Below the pieces are notes generated by a model. It did no database searches, had not been told where the DNA came from, and saw only the letters and a program-made list of their open reading frames with translations. The translations under genes were made by a program, and so were the position numbers. A stretch of 64,000 nucleotides of DNA from positions 2,294,001 to 2,358,000 of the forward strand of contig NZ_CP090977.1 of the NCBI RefSeq assembly GCF_021513255.1, read 5' to 3'. Origin of the DNA: Planococcus sp. 107-1. Lineage in GTDB: Bacteria > Bacillota > Bacilli > Bacillales_A > Planococcaceae. Below are positions 45,221 through 55,334 of the stretch, one piece after another (within the stretch, counting starts at the first letter, position 1; each line of letters starts with the position of its first letter).

Positions 45221-46075
45221 ATGCGATTATTCGCTGACAGTGCATCAGATTTACCTAAATCTTTTTTCCAAGATGAAAATGTGATTTTATTTCCGTTGCG
45301 GGTCCATATCGGAGATGAAGAGTTTGAAGATATTCGGACCGTCCACTCGAAGAAAGTGTTTGATGCCATACGGTCAGACATCCATCCGAAAACGTCCCAA
45401 GTATCCCCGGACGAAATGCTGAACGCTTTTGAACAATTGGCAAAAGACGGAGAAGAAGGGTTCTACATCGCTTTTTCTTCTGAATTGTCCGGGACGCATA
45501 ATACTGCTGTTATGGTAGCAGAACAAGTCCGTGAAGATTATCCTGAGTTAAAATTAACCATTTTGGATTCAAAAGCGGCTTCCTCCGGTTACGGCCTTCT
45601 TGTAAAAGAAGCGGTTAAGATGCGGACAGCAGGTGAATCCCTTGAAACTGTCATCGAGAAAGTTCGCCACTTGGCGAATCATCTTGAAAGCCTGTTTACA
45701 GTAGAAGACTTGGATTATATGGCAAAAGGCGGAAGAATTTCAAAAGGCAGCGCCTTTGTCGGGGGCTTATTGAATATCAAGCCATTGCTGCACGTGGAAG
45801 ACGGCAAATTAGTGCCAATCGAAAAATTGCGTGGACGCAAAAAAGTGCTCAAACGAATGGTGGAGCTAATCGAAGAGCGCGGCGACAAGTTGAGTGAACA
45901 GAACATTGCGATTTGCCACGGCGATGATTTAGAGTTTGCATTGCTATTAAAGAACGAACTTGAAGAACATTTTCATCCAAAAGCGGTTGAAATTGATATG
46001 ATCGGCTCTGTAATTGGCGCCCATACCGGTCCTGGCACACTCGGTGTCTTCTTCTTTAACGAATGGAAAGCTTAA
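45221..46075 (+). CDS. DegV family fatty-acid-binding protein
   Basis: This 284-residue DegV/FakB-type protein binds a fatty acid in its interdomain cleft. It shows DSASDLPKSFFQDENV at the N terminus, the SELSGTHNTAVM motif, SKAASSGYG and EDLDYMAKGGRISKGSAFVG, and the C-terminal IGSVIGAHTGPGTLGVFFF. A role in presenting fatty acids to a kinase is known for FakB; whether this copy does so is inference. RBS AAGGAGG. The last codon TAA overlaps the next ATG (TAATG). Confidence 0.9.
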   Translation: MRLFADSASDLPKSFFQDENVILFPLRVHIGDEEFEDIRTVHSKKVFDAIRSDIHPKTSQVSPDEMLNAFEQLAKDGEEGFYIAFSSELSGTHNTAVMVAEQVREDYPELKLTILDSKAASSGYGLLVKEAVKMRTAGESLETVIEKVRHLANHLESLFTVEDLDYMAKGGRISKGSAFVGGLLNIKPLLHVEDGKLVPIEKLRGRKKVLKRMVELIEERGDKLSEQNIAICHGDDLEFALLLKNELEEHFHPKAVEIDMIGSVIGAHTGPGTLGVFFFNEWKA

Positions 46076-47421
46076 TGGTGGCAGCCATGAAAAAAATTGT
46101 GATTGTCGGAGCCGTCGGCGGCGGAGCTACGGTTGCCGGCCAAATCCGTTTTTACGATCAAGATGCTAAAATTTCGGTATTCGACCGCGATTCGACGATG
46201 TCTTATGCCGCTTGCGGCACTCCTTATGCGATTGGCGGCGTTATTGAAGAAACTCAATCCTTGCTGATGGCCGACCCGCAGCAGTTTGAAGAAAAACGAA
46301 ATATCGACGTCTATTTAGAGCACGAAGTACTGGAAATTAACCGGACGGAGAAATCCGTTTTGGTGAAAAACCTTAAAACCGGAGAAGTTTTTCACGAGGC
46401 TTACGATTTTTTAATCCTTTCTCCCGGCGGTTCCGCTATTGTCCCTGCAATAGATGGTCTCGATTCTACAAACCATTTTGTTCTTAGAAGCTTCGGCGAT
46501 ATGGAAGGGATTATTTCTTATATCGAGAAAGCGAAGCCTTCAAGTTGTGTAGTTTCAGGCGCCGGGTTTATCGGGATTGAAATGGCGGAGAATTTAATGA
46601 ACCTTGGCCTGAAAGTCCAAATGGTACATAAATCCTCACATGTGATGTCGATATTGGATCCTGAATTCTCTGACCGGGTGCTAACAGAGTTGAAAAATAA
46701 CGGCGTAGTTGTCTATACAGACAGTGTGATCACCAAAACAGATAAGAAGGAACTTCATTTATCCACAGGACAGAAACTGCAGGCTGACTTTATCATCATG
46801 AGCGTCGGAATAAAACCGAATACGCAATTGGCTGAAAAAGCTAGCCTCCCAATTGGGGAAACCGGCGGAATCATCACAAATGAATTTATGCAAACCGCTG
46901 ATTCATCCATTTATGCGCTGGGAGATGCTTCTGAGAACACCGATTTCGTGACGGGCGGTGCAAAACGGGTACCGCTTGCTTCGCCCGCACATCGCCAAGC
47001 ATTCATAGTTGCTAAGCATCTAACAGGAAACTCCATTCCAAAGGCCGGTTTGCTTGGCACATCGATTGTCAAAGTCTTCACGCTAGACGTGGCGATGACC
47101 GGCTTGAATGAACGTTCTCTACTGGAAAACGGAGTCCTTTATGAAACTGTGCTCCATAAAGGCAATTCAAACGCCGGCTATTACCCGGACCATAGCGAAA
47201 TCACCTTGAAAGTCCATTACAGCCCTGAAACAAGGAAGATATTAGGTGCACAGTGCATCGGCAGCAAAGGCGTCGATAAACGGATTGATGTCCTAGCAAC
47301 AGCGATGTTCGCAGGTCTTACGATTGAAGATCTGCAAGCACTCGAACTATGCTATGCCCCGCCCTATTCGTCGCCGAAAGACCCGATTAATATGGTAGGC
47401 TACAAAGCCATAAGAAAATAA
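46075..47421 (+). CDS. cdr: CoA-disulfide reductase
   Basis: This flavoprotein of about 448 residues reduces CoA disulfide with NAD(P)H. FAD-binding GAVGGGATVAGQIR is at the N terminus. The single catalytic Cys is in MSYAACGTPYAIGG, where CoA reductases have one rather than two Cys. An NAD domain with SGAGFIGIEMAENL, the second FAD motif IYALGDASENTDFV, and the C-terminal CYAPPYSSPKDPINMVGY with the conserved Tyr residues follow. Start choice is uncertain: ATG 46075 overlaps the degV stop; 46063 or 46087 (MKKIVIVG) are alternatives. CoA serves as a major low-mass thiol in many Bacillales. Confidence 0.9.
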   Translation: MVAAMKKIVIVGAVGGGATVAGQIRFYDQDAKISVFDRDSTMSYAACGTPYAIGGVIEETQSLLMADPQQFEEKRNIDVYLEHEVLEINRTEKSVLVKNLKTGEVFHEAYDFLILSPGGSAIVPAIDGLDSTNHFVLRSFGDMEGIISYIEKAKPSSCVVSGAGFIGIEMAENLMNLGLKVQMVHKSSHVMSILDPEFSDRVLTELKNNGVVVYTDSVITKTDKKELHLSTGQKLQADFIIMSVGIKPNTQLAEKASLPIGETGGIITNEFMQTADSSIYALGDASENTDFVTGGAKRVPLASPAHRQAFIVAKHLTGNSIPKAGLLGTSIVKVFTLDVAMTGLNERSLLENGVLYETVLHKGNSNAGYYPDHSEITLKVHYSPETRKILGAQCIGSKGVDKRIDVLATAMFAGLTIEDLQALELCYAPPYSSPKDPINMVGYKAIRK

Positions 47422-47459
47422 AAAGGAACCAACGCCTCAATCGGCGTTGGTTTCTTTTT
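47421..47459. terminator. Bidirectional terminator after cdr
   Basis: Stem ACCAACGCC (47428-47436) / GGCGTTGGT (47443-47451), extended by GGAA/TTTC, lies between A-run and T-run. It serves cdr and the convergent amylase-like gene. Confidence 0.88.
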
Positions 47460-47467
47460 CATGTCCT

Positions 47468-48916
47468 TTATTTAGTTGCGTTTCTGTCCGCTTTCCGTTG
47501 TTTGCCTTTTCTCCAGACAACCCATAAGAATGCCATGAACACGAGATAAAGCACAGCTAAAGCTGCAATATAGGCTTTATTGAATCCAGTTTCGTCAATT
47601 ACATGGAAAGTTTCCCCGATTTCACGGTCTAGCGTGATCCGGTAATCTCCGTTAGCTTCCTGGCGGATAATATCGCTTTCGAATAATCCCCGAAGTTCTT
47701 TATCACTGCCGATTACATCTGCAGGAAGATTGATAGCTTTTGTTTCCGCAGAGTTATTGATCGCTACAATCCATGTTTCTTCATCGTTAGACCGTTTGTA
47801 GACGAGCCAATTCGGTTCTTCTAAAATGATTTCCGTATCCCCTGTGCGAAGCGCTTCGGAAGAATTGCGCAGCGAGTTCAAATCGGAAATATGCTCGATC
47901 AATTCCTCATCTACGGACAAATCCAAAATCTGATGCGATTCTTGAGGCGTTACGCCATTCATGGCTGTTTCCGATCCGTATTGGACGACCGGAATTCCCG
48001 GCATAGTTAATAATTGAGAAAAGATAACCCGCATCCGAGTCGGCGGAAAACCTCTTTCAGCCACTACATCCGATACAAAACGCGAACCCAGCAACGAATC
48101 AATCTGGATGAGCTGGCCATCACTCGATTCAACCAATTCTCCTAACCCTGTGCTGTCTGCTCCAAAGTTTTTATAGCTAGTGCGCAATGTTTCTTCAGCT
48201 CCTGGCAGCACCATGGCATCGAATCCTGGAGTTTCTTCCATTTCTACGTCATTAATCAAATATACATCGCGGATTTCCTTCATCGCTTCTGAAAACTTCT
48301 CAATAAACTGAGGGTCCAATTGATCTGCATCAGATAAACGCAATCCATCCACTTGATATGTATCGATAAATTCGCTCATAGCGGCGATCAATTCATCTTG
48401 CACTTCCGGATTTGATGTATCCAAAGCCAGTGTCCCGTCTTCATTTTCAGAAAACCACTGAGGATTTTCAGCTGCCCAAATATGGTTGCTGCTGACTTGC
48501 TGAGTCGGCACATCCACCATCAATTTCAAATCGAATTCATGCGTCTTTTCAACGACTTCCTTCAACTCTTCTTCCGTTCCAAAATGCCGCTCCAATTGCC
48601 GGTAATCCAGTACTTTTTTGCCATCATAAGTATCTGTTGCAAAAACCGAGCCGATTGATAAAAGCGTAAAGCCCATGTCTTTTACATGCTGCAGCTGTTC
48701 GATTACGCCGCCAAAATCACCGCCATTGAAGGCTGCTGGATTTTGCGCATCCACTTCAAAATCGTTTTCGATTTGCTTATTGAAAAAGCGGTCAATCAAC
48801 ACGTCATATATAATTTCATCTTCAATCGTCTGTTCTTCTTCTGCAAAAGCTGCGGGTTGGATCAATCCAAATGCCAATACCCCGCTCAAGATGCCTGTTA
48901 ACCATTTTGCTTTCAA
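47468..48916 (-). CDS. Membrane-anchored alpha-amylase-family (GH13) homologue with degenerate active site
   Basis: This 482-residue exported protein has signal peptide KWLTGILSGVLAFGLIQPAAFA, a GH13 TIM barrel (IIYDVLIDRFFN, FNGGDFGGVIEQLQHVKDMG, YRQLERHFGTEEELKEVV), a C-terminal beta domain and one C-terminal helix (AYIAALAVLYLVFMAFLWVVW) with a basic tail. The barrel fold is clear but the catalytic landmarks are not. Region II reads VDGLRLSDADQ with Ser where the nucleophile Asp should follow GLRL. Region III reads INDVEM instead of a GE pair. Region IV reads QIDSLLGSR without NHD. Region I reads VDVPTQQVSSNH, without the DVVFNH pattern. The protein may be a non-catalytic carbohydrate-binding or scaffold protein at the outer membrane face. 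RBS GGGAGG. Confidence 0.78.
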   Translation of the reverse strand: MKAKWLTGILSGVLAFGLIQPAAFAEEEQTIEDEIIYDVLIDRFFNKQIENDFEVDAQNPAAFNGGDFGGVIEQLQHVKDMGFTLLSIGSVFATDTYDGKKVLDYRQLERHFGTEEELKEVVEKTHEFDLKLMVDVPTQQVSSNHIWAAENPQWFSENEDGTLALDTSNPEVQDELIAAMSEFIDTYQVDGLRLSDADQLDPQFIEKFSEAMKEIRDVYLINDVEMEETPGFDAMVLPGAEETLRTSYKNFGADSTGLGELVESSDGQLIQIDSLLGSRFVSDVVAERGFPPTRMRVIFSQLLTMPGIPVVQYGSETAMNGVTPQESHQILDLSVDEELIEHISDLNSLRNSSEALRTGDTEIILEEPNWLVYKRSNDEETWIVAINNSAETKAINLPADVIGSDKELRGLFESDIIRQEANGDYRITLDREIGETFHVIDETGFNKAYIAALAVLYLVFMAFLWVVWRKGKQRKADRNATK

Positions 48917-49084
48917 TCTAAATCCTCCCTTAATGAGGCTACTCTATTCCAGTCCACCCGATTAATTTTATCAAACCCTCGGCCTTGCCGCTATGGATAA
49001 ATCGCGAAAACGCTGAGACGCCTTCCCACTTTCGTCTAAACTGTGAATGGAAGTCTATTCACTTCTTGATTTTACCCATAGAAA
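48917..49084. other. Intergenic stretch upstream of the amylase homologue
   Basis: About 168 bases. It holds the ribosome site and presumably the promoter of the amylase homologue. I see no gene. Confidence 0.4.
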
Positions 49085-49127
49085 AACTGCACTTCCATTG
49101 CTATACACAAACAATGGAAGTGCAGTT
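49085..49127 (-). terminator. Terminator of yisL: perfect 16-bp inverted repeat
   Basis: AACTGCACTTCCATTG (49085-49100) and its complement (49112-49127) form a perfect stem with an 11-base loop; on the minus strand a TTTTT follows. Confidence 0.75.
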
Positions 49128-49150
49128 CAAATTTGCCATTCGTTTAAACC

Positions 49151-49525
49151 TTAAGCTAAGAAATTGATGCCGACTGGAAGTTTAAATCCGAAGAACATGG
49201 TTACGAAAAGGAAGACCGCAAACAAAACCCAGAATAATGTGACCGGTTTTTGTTTTTTCGAACGGACCAATACCATTTCCATCATTCCGATCGTCAATAA
49301 ACCGAACAAAAATTTCAAGCCATATTGCATTGCATCGAAAGAAGAATGTGCAATGAACAAAGCCAATCCTGAAATGACGATCAGGATATAGAACAAACGC
49401 AAGATCATGTGGACAATTTTGCGGCCCTTGCTTTCACGGTTCATGAATGCAGCTACTAGAAATAGAACGATTCCAATAACCCATGTCGTAATGTGTAGAT
49501 GGGTAGTGTCAGTTAAAAAGTCCAA
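49151..49525 (-). CDS. yisL: YisL-like DUF1516 membrane protein
   Basis: This 124-residue protein has four predicted helices. The N-terminal THLHITTWVIGIVLFLVAAF, a basic MNRESKGRKIVHMILRLFY stretch, then LLTIGMMEMVLVRSKKQKPV agree with the UPF0344/DUF1516 (YisL) family of unknown function. GAGGTGAG precedes the ATG. Confidence 0.85.
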   Translation of the reverse strand: MDFLTDTTHLHITTWVIGIVLFLVAAFMNRESKGRKIVHMILRLFYILIVISGLALFIAHSSFDAMQYGLKFLFGLLTIGMMEMVLVRSKKQKPVTLFWVLFAVFLFVTMFFGFKLPVGINFLA

Positions 49526-49594
49526 AAGCTCACCTCATTTAATAGTGTCCTTAACAGTTTAGCATAGTTAAGGTGCTAAAAGACATGCCTTCTG

Positions 49595-50494
49595 TTATGA
49601 CAAATGTGTGACGAGCGTACCAATCGACTCGATTGAGACTTTGATGGTATCTCCTGCTTTAAGGAACTTAGGCGGATTATATCCTTTACCTACACCTGAA
49701 GGCGTGCCTGTTAAAATCACGTCTCCCGCTTCAAGCGGCACGTATTTGGAAATCTCGGAAACGAGATCATCCACACGGCGGATCATATCCCCTGTATTGC
49801 CATTTTGACGAACTTCATCATTCACTTTTGTGACAATCGATAAGTTCTGCGATTGCGGAATTTCATCTTTTGTGACAAGGTAAGGACCCATTGGGCAAGA
49901 CCCTTCCAAGCTTTTGCCTAAGAAGAATTGTTGATGCTTTTCCTGCAAGTCACGTGCAGTCAAATCATTTGCTATCGTATAGCCGAAGACATAGTCGTAT
50001 GCCATTTGCTTCGGAATGGATTTTCCTGATTTGCCGATGACAACCGCTAATTCACCTTCGTAATCGTAAGCATCCGTCAAATCCGAATGGACAGAAACGG
50101 TCTGCTCATCCGCAACAATGGTATGCGGCGCTTTTGTAAAGACCACTAAATCGACTGGGCCATCGCCGCCCATTTCTTTAATATGCTCTGCATAATTTTT
50201 CCCGACGCAAATAACATTTTTCGGTGTTTTTGATATTGGAGCTAACCATTCGATATCCGAAAAAGAGAGTTTAAATTGATCTGGGTTTTCAGATGCTTTA
50301 GCTGCTTCGCTTAATTTGCGCATTTGTTCTACGAATTCCATCCCTTGGGGAATTCCTTCAATCAGTGTAGCAGGAAACGAAGGCAAAACTTCCAATTCCT
50401 GTTGAATCGCTAACACATCCCACACAGCTTCCTCTTTTTTCACTTTTGGTCCAAAACGTTCTTCTTCTTGATATCGAAAAGATAACAGCTTCAT
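49595..50494 (-). CDS. yisK: Fumarylacetoacetate hydrolase-family protein (YisK-like)
   Basis: This 299-residue FAH-fold enzyme has VICVGKNYAEHIKEMGG, the metal-binding acidic residues in DAYDYEGELAVVIGKSGK, GYTIANDLTARDLQEKHQQ and VILTGTPSGVGKG. FAH-family enzymes hydrolyse or decarboxylate 1,3-dicarbonyl acids. B. subtilis YisK has oxaloacetate decarboxylase activity and is associated with the Mbl cytoskeleton (recollection). The exact substrate here is not proven. RBS AAGGAGTG. Close to yisL but apparently its own unit. Confidence 0.87.
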   Translation of the reverse strand: MKLLSFRYQEEERFGPKVKKEEAVWDVLAIQQELEVLPSFPATLIEGIPQGMEFVEQMRKLSEAAKASENPDQFKLSFSDIEWLAPISKTPKNVICVGKNYAEHIKEMGGDGPVDLVVFTKAPHTIVADEQTVSVHSDLTDAYDYEGELAVVIGKSGKSIPKQMAYDYVFGYTIANDLTARDLQEKHQQFFLGKSLEGSCPMGPYLVTKDEIPQSQNLSIVTKVNDEVRQNGNTGDMIRRVDDLVSEISKYVPLEAGDVILTGTPSGVGKGYNPPKFLKAGDTIKVSIESIGTLVTHLS

Positions 50495-50537
50495 TCGTCA
50501 AACACTCCTTTTCTTTGATTCCATTCATTATACACAT

Positions 50538-51716
50538 TCATTCTTTTGAATTGTTGCTTTTTTCGAAATTTCTTCCATAGCTTGCTTTACGCCATAAAAA
50601 TTCAATGGGGCCTTGCTTAAACTTGGAAAACCAGACTTCTGCAAAAATAAGTTGAATGGCAAAAATTCCGAGCGCAATCCATGTCCCGGTCAATAAATCC
50701 ACTTGGCCATACAAGCCTAAACCGTATGAGTAGAAAATCAACGTGGCAATGACCGACTGCATTAAATAAGTCGTCATCGACATCCGCCCCACCTTGGCTA
50801 ACGGATTGAGCAGTTTTCTAGCACTTGCATTTTGCGCAAGTAATACAATCATGGAAGCGTATCCGACAGCTACGATCGGTCCGCCAAACGAGTCCTGTAA
50901 ATAACTATAGGCATAATTATTTTCAATGAAATATGGCGTGGCTTTCAACAACAAGCCGACCACGAGCGTGCTGATTCCAAGAATCCACCAAAACTTCGTT
51001 AAACTTTTAGCCCGTTCGATCAATCGCCATTTGGCTGCCGCTGCACCCACCATAAAGAATGGCAGAATGCGGACAATCAATTCCAGATAAAAAGCAGGAT
51101 TATTGCTGTACAGCCAATCATCAAATCGTTGGCTGAAAATTTCTGCGAAAGTTCCGGTCGGATAGGCGGCCAAAGAATTTTGGACTTCCTGCATGCCTGT
51201 ATAGAAGTTCGGATCGATCGCAACAGCTGCAAACATAAGGCCTAAAAAGAAAAATTGGGGAACTGCATAAATCACAGCTCCTAGGCCAAATAACCAAGAT
51301 GCAGGAATCCGCATCATGCCTATCAATAAAAATCCGGTAATGGCATAAGTGATTAGTATATCGCCATACCAAATTAAAAATGCGTGAATGATGCCGATTA
51401 TCAGCAGAATCGCCAGTCGTTTTGCCGCAAATGGCGCGAATGGCTGGCCCCGCTTCTCGGCTTTCATAAACTGCATAGTTAATCCATACCCGAAAAGGAT
51501 AGAAAATAACGGATAAAAACTAGCTTGGACGAAGATATCCAAAAAAACGAAAACTTCATCATCCCAAGCCCCATCGAACCAGCTGTAAGGATCGATATAT
51601 GAAAATGGCGAATGGAACGCCAGCATATTAATCAGCAGGATCCCCAAGAGAGAAAACCCACGCATTAAATCCAGCGCCGCAATTCGTTCAGTTGATGCAA
51701 CAGGTTGTACTTTCAC
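50538..51716 (-). CDS. DUF418 (YeiB-type) membrane protein
   Basis: This 392-residue polytopic protein has about ten helices. The N-terminal RIAALDLMRGFSLLGILLIN is the hallmark of the YeiB/acyltransferase-like group, and the DUF418 C-terminal block contains GRMSMTTYLMQSVIATLIFY and FEVWF-like EVWFSKFKQGPIEFLWRK. The function is unknown. The ATG lies 10 bases after the addA stop, so it is probably translated from the addBA transcript. Confidence 0.85.
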   Translation of the reverse strand: MKVQPVASTERIAALDLMRGFSLLGILLINMLAFHSPFSYIDPYSWFDGAWDDEVFVFLDIFVQASFYPLFSILFGYGLTMQFMKAEKRGQPFAPFAAKRLAILLIIGIIHAFLIWYGDILITYAITGFLLIGMMRIPASWLFGLGAVIYAVPQFFFLGLMFAAVAIDPNFYTGMQEVQNSLAAYPTGTFAEIFSQRFDDWLYSNNPAFYLELIVRILPFFMVGAAAAKWRLIERAKSLTKFWWILGISTLVVGLLLKATPYFIENNYAYSYLQDSFGGPIVAVGYASMIVLLAQNASARKLLNPLAKVGRMSMTTYLMQSVIATLIFYSYGLGLYGQVDLLTGTWIALGIFAIQLIFAEVWFSKFKQGPIEFLWRKASYGRNFEKSNNSKE

Positions 51717-51726
51717 CTAAATCCTC

Positions 51727-54700
51727 CTAAATCTTTACTTCTTCGCCTGATGAAAACAAGTACAGCAGGCGTTCTTTAATCGGAATCTTCAATATCGCTT
51801 CAACTGCTTCTTGATAGACCGATAATTGAATCTCATAGCGTGCCGACATTTCTTTCGGCACATCTGAAATTTGGCTTACCCGATCTGTTTTGTAATCGAG
51901 CAGGACCCATCCATCCTCTTCTTCAAACAAGCAATCGATAATCCCTTGAACAATTTGGTAATCGCCTTCTTCATCTTTTTTAGCATATGTGAAAGGAACT
52001 TCTCTTTTGATATTCAAAGCATTCGAAAGGCGCTTGGCGATCTCACTTTCGTAAAATGCTTCAACATCTTTGACCCTGATCGCTTTTGCCTCGTCAGCGG
52101 ATAAAATTTCTCTGCCTACCAAAGTATCGATAAACGATCTGATTTCAGCAGCCCCCATCTTCTCTTCGAAAGAGATATGCTGCATAACCGCATGTACTGC
52201 TGTTCCAATATCTGCAGCAGATAGCCGCTTATCTTGCATGAAATCCGGCCGGTGCATAATTGTTTTTTGAGCAGGGGCATTCGACTGGATGAACGATTCC
52301 GGTTCATCGGATCGTTGAAGCATCTGCAGCCGCTTCATTTCGGAAACCGATTGTTTTGAACGTTTTTCTACAGCGTGCATATAGGGATAACGATAATCAA
52401 AACGGGAGTTAATCTCTTCCGTATAATCTTTCTCATCAGCGGTGATCTGCAGGAGTTCGTCCAAATCCAATATGGCAGGCACGAGCGTTTGTGACTCGAT
52501 TATGTTTAGCTGAAAACGCGAATGATGGGGCAGCATACTTCCTGAACTGCCAATCTCTTCTGTGATATCCGGGTGCCGGGAAAGTGCCGGTCCGATCCAA
52601 TCGAGATAACCCTTTGCCCGGGAACGCATAAAGTCAGGCAATTTTAAATCAGAAGATGATACTTTCCATTTTTCGATCGTCTTCCCGATATCTTTAACAG
52701 AAGCGGTTAAGTAAAGGCGTTCTTTTGCCGCGTCATGGCTACATACAATACGCGCATTTCTTCCGCTTTCATCTGAAGCTGCTTCATTTCCTTTACAGCC
52801 AGAAACGGCAGCGACGTATATTCAATGCGCGTATCCGGGTTTACGGCTTTAACCGCCAACCCATAGTCCTGGTCAAATAAATAGGATTTATGGAAATCCA
52901 TTTCATTAAATTGGCGGCCGGTCCCTGCAAAAAACACTACGGGAAACTCCAGCCCTTTCGACTTGTGGACGGTCATAAGGCGTACGACGTTCTCCTTTTC
53001 ACTTAATGACTTTGCAGTTCCGAGATCGTCGCCTCTTTCCCGCATCCGGTCGATAAAACGCAGGAAGCGGAATAAGCCACGGAACGATGTTTTTTCATAT
53101 TCAAGCGCCCGGTCATGCAGCGCCCGCAAATTCGCTTGCCGCTGCTTGCCGTTCGTCATGGCGCCGACCATTTCATAATAGTTTGTATCGAGATAAACTT
53201 GCCAAATCAATTCGGCGAGCGACCCGCCGAGCCAGATTGCGCCAATCTTCCAATTGGTACATGAACCTTCTTAATTTTTCTGCAGTTGCTGGATGAATGC
53301 CGGATCCTCCGCGGATAAAAATTTTCAACGCTTCATAGAAAGATGCTTGCGGAGCCTCTAGACGGATGGCAGCGAGTTCATTTTCCTTAAGGCCGATAAA
53401 CGGCGAACGCAGAACTGAAACGACAGGTACATCTTGATACGGATTATCGATGACCCTCAGCGTATTCAGCATGATCATCACTTCCAACGCGTCAAAATAG
53501 CCGCCGGACAGTTCCGCATATAAAGGAATGCCTGCCATCTTGAATTCGTCCACAAAATCTCCAGACCAAGTCATCGAACGCATGAGCACCACAATGTCAC
53601 TGTATTCCAATGTCCGCTGCGTCTTTTTCCACGGATCGTAAATCTGAGTTTCTTTTTCCATCAATTCCCGGATTTTGCCCGCAATATAACGGGCTTCCCA
53701 TTGTGATTTCAACAGCTCATCTTCCGGCTCTTCTTCCGTTTCCGGCTCATGGATCAGCGTCAGTTCTACAGGGACTTCCTGTTCGGGATAAGGTGCCTGA
53801 TGTTTTAACGCAGCTGCTTCGTCATAATTGATTTCGCCCACGCGTTCACCCATGATTTGAGAAAAGATGTAGTTTGTACCATCAAGCACTGCCTTGCGGC
53901 TGCGGAAATTGGCATTCAAATCGATTCGCATGCCATTCTCGCCGCCTCCTTTCGCAAAACGGTTGTACTTGCCAAGAAACAGCATCGGTTCAGCCAACCG
54001 GAAACGGTAGATGGACTGTTTTACATCTCCTACCATGAACAAGTTGCCATCTTTTTCACTGCCTGATTTGACCAATGAAAGAATGGTTTCCTGCAGCATA
54101 TTGGTATCTTGGTATTCATCCACCAAAACTTCTGCAAACCGCTTGCGGTAATCTTCTGCAATGGGTGAAGGTTTGCCGTCTTCTAGCAGGATTTGAAGCG
54201 CATAATGCTCCAAATCGGAAAAATCAACGATGGCACGTTCAATTTTCAACGCCTTATACTGTGCTGCGAACTGTTTCGTCAAATCGACTAATGTCCGCAT
54301 CAAAGGTGCCATTTCCCGCATTTCATCGAGCAAGCGGTTTGGGGTGCGCATGAAATAGGAATCGAAAACGCCATTGACGATTTTCTTTACGTCATTCCGG
54401 CGCTTTTTCGCTTCCTCTGCAAGGGCGGGTCGCAGCTATCTTTGCGGATGGTAGCCGCTTTTCCCCAAGTGAATTTTTTGCTGAAATGATAGAGGCTCTC
54501 CCAAGACTCCTCCAATGCGAAAATGGCCTGTCTGACAAGCTCACCGTCCATATCAAATGTCTCTGCAAGCAAATGGGGGCCATCCGGTTCAAGTGTCAGC
54601 TGCTTTCCTTCGTGGATCAACTGAAGCGCCTCTTCTAAAGCATGATGGATGGTCATTTTCAAGTCATCGATAAACGGCAGTTCGTCGATAGTAGATCCAC

Positions 54701-55334
54701 TTGGCACATCGTATAATTCTGGGACCTTATCAAGCCATTGCTCAGGGGATGGATGCACACGCGAGTAATCATATAATTTGCTTAGCAGCACTTCCATCGC
54801 CTGGTCGCTTCTGTCAGAAGTGAAGCTGTCAGCCAACCGGTAAACCGCATCTTCCTGGTCGCCTTCATAAGCCCGTTCAAGCACCGCTTCCAATACATCA
54901 TCGCGCAGCAAAGCCGCTTCGGTCTCATTGGCAATACGGAATCCGGGATCGATTTCCAATAGGTACGCATATTGCTTCACCACTTGAAGGCAAAATGAAT
55001 GCAGTGTGGAGATCTGTGCTTTATTGATCAAACGCAATTGTTTCCGCAAATGCTTCGATTCCGGATTTTCAGCAACCGCTTTTTCCAAAGCTGCCGACAT
55101 CCGGTGGCGCATTTCTGCAGCTGACGCGTTTGTAAAAGTCACGACCAGCAATTCATCAACGGAGACCGGATTTTCTTCTGATAAGACCCGCTCAATCATC
55201 CGATTGATCAAGACAGCTGTTTTACCGGATCCAGCCGCTGCTGAAACCAGCATATCCTGCCCTTTTGCCCAGATGGCCTGCCATTGCTCATCTGTCCAAG
55301 TCGCATCACTCGGTTTGATCGGTATCATCTGCAA
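51727..55334 (-). CDS. addA: ATP-dependent helicase/nuclease subunit AddA, broken at three points
   Basis: AddA is the UvrD-type helicase and nuclease of AddAB, which resects double-strand breaks until a Chi sequence. Walker A is [19 protein letters not shown] (residue 33 on). Later segments are [47 protein letters not shown] and the RecB-type nuclease motif [13 protein letters not shown] near the C terminus. Four frame segments (55334-54387, 54351-53173, 53210-52707, 52641-51727) join with three one-base corrections, at 54423-54429 (missing G/C), 53223-53225 (extra) and 52728-52729 (missing). Each correction restores conserved sequence ([31 protein letters not shown]). The sequence overlaps addB at its start. 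Confidence 0.9.
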
